Positions 62,996 to 64,000 of a DNA stretch of 64,000 nucleotides are shown one piece after another. Source of the stretch: Sphingobium sp. (lineage in GTDB: Bacteria > Pseudomonadota > Alphaproteobacteria > Sphingomonadales > Sphingomonadaceae). Within the stretch, counting starts at the first letter, position 1. Each line of letters begins with the position of its first letter. The notes beneath the pieces were generated by a model that was not told the origin of the DNA, searched no databases, and was given only the letters and a program-made list of their open reading frames with translations. Location: NCBI GenBank assembly GCA_009360885.1, contig SPEL01000001.1, forward strand, positions 248,001 to 312,000. Direction: 5' to 3'. The translations under genes and the position numbers were made by a program.

Positions 62996-64000
62996 CTACC
63001 GACGGCAGTTCCTCTCGCCCTCATGTGATGATGCTTGGCCTGCGCAGCCTCGGCTCTGGTCAGGGCGGGGTAGAAGCGCATGTGGAACAACTGGCTTCTG
63101 AACTGGACGCGCGCGGGTGCCGGGTAGAGGTAGTGGTACGCAAGCCTTATTCTGGCGCTGAGGTCCGGCATAAGGGCAAGGCGACACGCATTGTACCGCT
63201 TTGGTCTCCTTCTGGACAGTCTAGCGAAGCGATCGTTCATTCTGTGCTGGGCGTTTTTTACGCCGCCAGAAGGCGGCCTCATGCGCTGCATATCCATGCT
63301 GTAGGGCCTGCTCTGGTCGCTCCGCTGGCCCGTATTTTGGGACTGCGCGTGATATTTACCCATCATGGCGAAGATTATAACCGCGAAAAATGGGGTAAGG
63401 CGGCGCGCTTTGTGCTGCGTATGGGGGAAAAGCTGGGGACGAGCTTTTCGAACCGGCGGATTTGTGTGTCGCCGTCTTTGTCCCAAAGCCTGACCAAAGC
63501 CTATGGCAAAGTTTATGATTATGTGCCCAATGGGGTGCGAAGGGCCGTGCGGGCGGAAACCACCGATACGCTGGATAGTCTGGGGCTGACGCCGGGCGGT
63601 TATATAGTGCATGTCGGCAGGATAGTACCTGAAAAACGGCAGCTTGATCTGGTCGCTATGATGGCTCGCCTTGGGCGTCCTGGTATGAAGCTAGCGCTGG
63701 TGGGCGCGGCGGACCACAATAGCGAATATAGCGCCGAGGTGCTGAAGCAGGCGGCGGAAAACCCCGATATCGTCCTTTGTGGTTTTCAGACGGGAAATGC
63801 ATTGGCCGAATTATTCAGCCAATGCGCGCTGTTCGCGCTGCCGTCCAGCCATGAAGGGCTGCCGATCGCCCTGCTGGAGGCGATGTCTTATGGCTGCCCC
63901 GTGGTGGTGAGTGATATTGAGGCGAACCTCAATGTTGCTTTGCCAGCAGAATGCTATTTCCCGATGGGGGATCAGGATGCGCTGCTGGAGCGGGTACGGG
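62996..64000 (+). CDS. GT4-family glycosyltransferase (cut by window end)
   Basis: 335 codons from ATG 62996 run to the end of the window without a stop. Seen: SLGSGQGGVEAHVEQLASEL near residue 23, HHGEDYNREKWGKAARFVL near 123, VHVGRIVPEKRQLDL and SHEGLPIALLEAMSYGCP, the GT4 donor site. The gene is divergent from the preceding glycosyltransferase. The missing end should carry only about 40-60 residues by comparison with the family. Confidence 0.9.

Noticed and set aside
1..64000. CRISPR arrays, rRNA operons and intact insertion sequences
   Set aside because: No regularly spaced repeats, no rRNA sequence and no transposase gene were seen on reading both strands.

Overview
The window is chromosomal DNA of an alphaproteobacterium, most likely a sphingomonad (order Sphingomonadales). 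Evidence is the C4-pathway hemA, Caulobacter-type TonB receptors, the gene order mutY / dciA / two dsbA-like / smc, and an exopolysaccharide (EPS) export locus resembling sphingan (gellan-type) clusters. Genus and species cannot be fixed from sequence alone. Coding density is high and no CRISPR array, rRNA or intact insertion sequence was seen.

Layout. 1-27998 is mostly housekeeping: ubiA, a LemA-family gene, smc, two DsbA-like proteins, dciA (DUF721), mutY, nudC, pmbA, an inositol-monophosphatase-family gene, a GGDEF protein, dnaN, rlmN, a DJ-1/PfpI protein, hemA, murI, cfa, an EF-hand protein, a TetR regulator, argG, a cold-shock gene, an aldo/keto reductase and an ICMT-like membrane protein. 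28090-34839 is an accessory segment between tRNA-Cys and tRNA-Val. It carries a LacI regulator, a TonB receptor and a sulfatase, and a dead integrase fragment lies just inside each tRNA. This looks like a glycan-sulfate utilisation island.

34998-47308 reads as a phosphate-scavenging block: a periplasmic 5'-nucleotidase lipoprotein, a TonB receptor, a Na/Pi symporter with a PstS-like protein but no PstCAB, an OprO/OprP-type porin, a class-I PPK2 and a parallel-beta-helix lipoprotein. 47309-47755 holds two large imperfect hairpins and tRNA-Pro.

48288-64000 is an EPS locus: MurB-like and MurA-like enzymes, a type I secretion ATPase and adaptor, a Wzc-type tyrosine kinase, a leaderless beta-helix protein (probable type I substrate), a hexapeptide acyltransferase, a Wza-type export lipoprotein, an outer-membrane beta-barrel and two GT4 glycosyltransferases, the last cut by the window end. 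The MurAB-like pair keeps its catalytic residues and leads the secretion genes, so it may make a lactyl- or enolpyruvyl-modified sugar for the polymer. This is the best candidate for an undescribed function here.

A dispersed repeat of about 105 bp occurs in three intergenic copies plus a half copy (13465, 42834, 58380, 56211). It folds as two hairpins, and paired arm changes between copies show that the structure, not the sequence, is kept.
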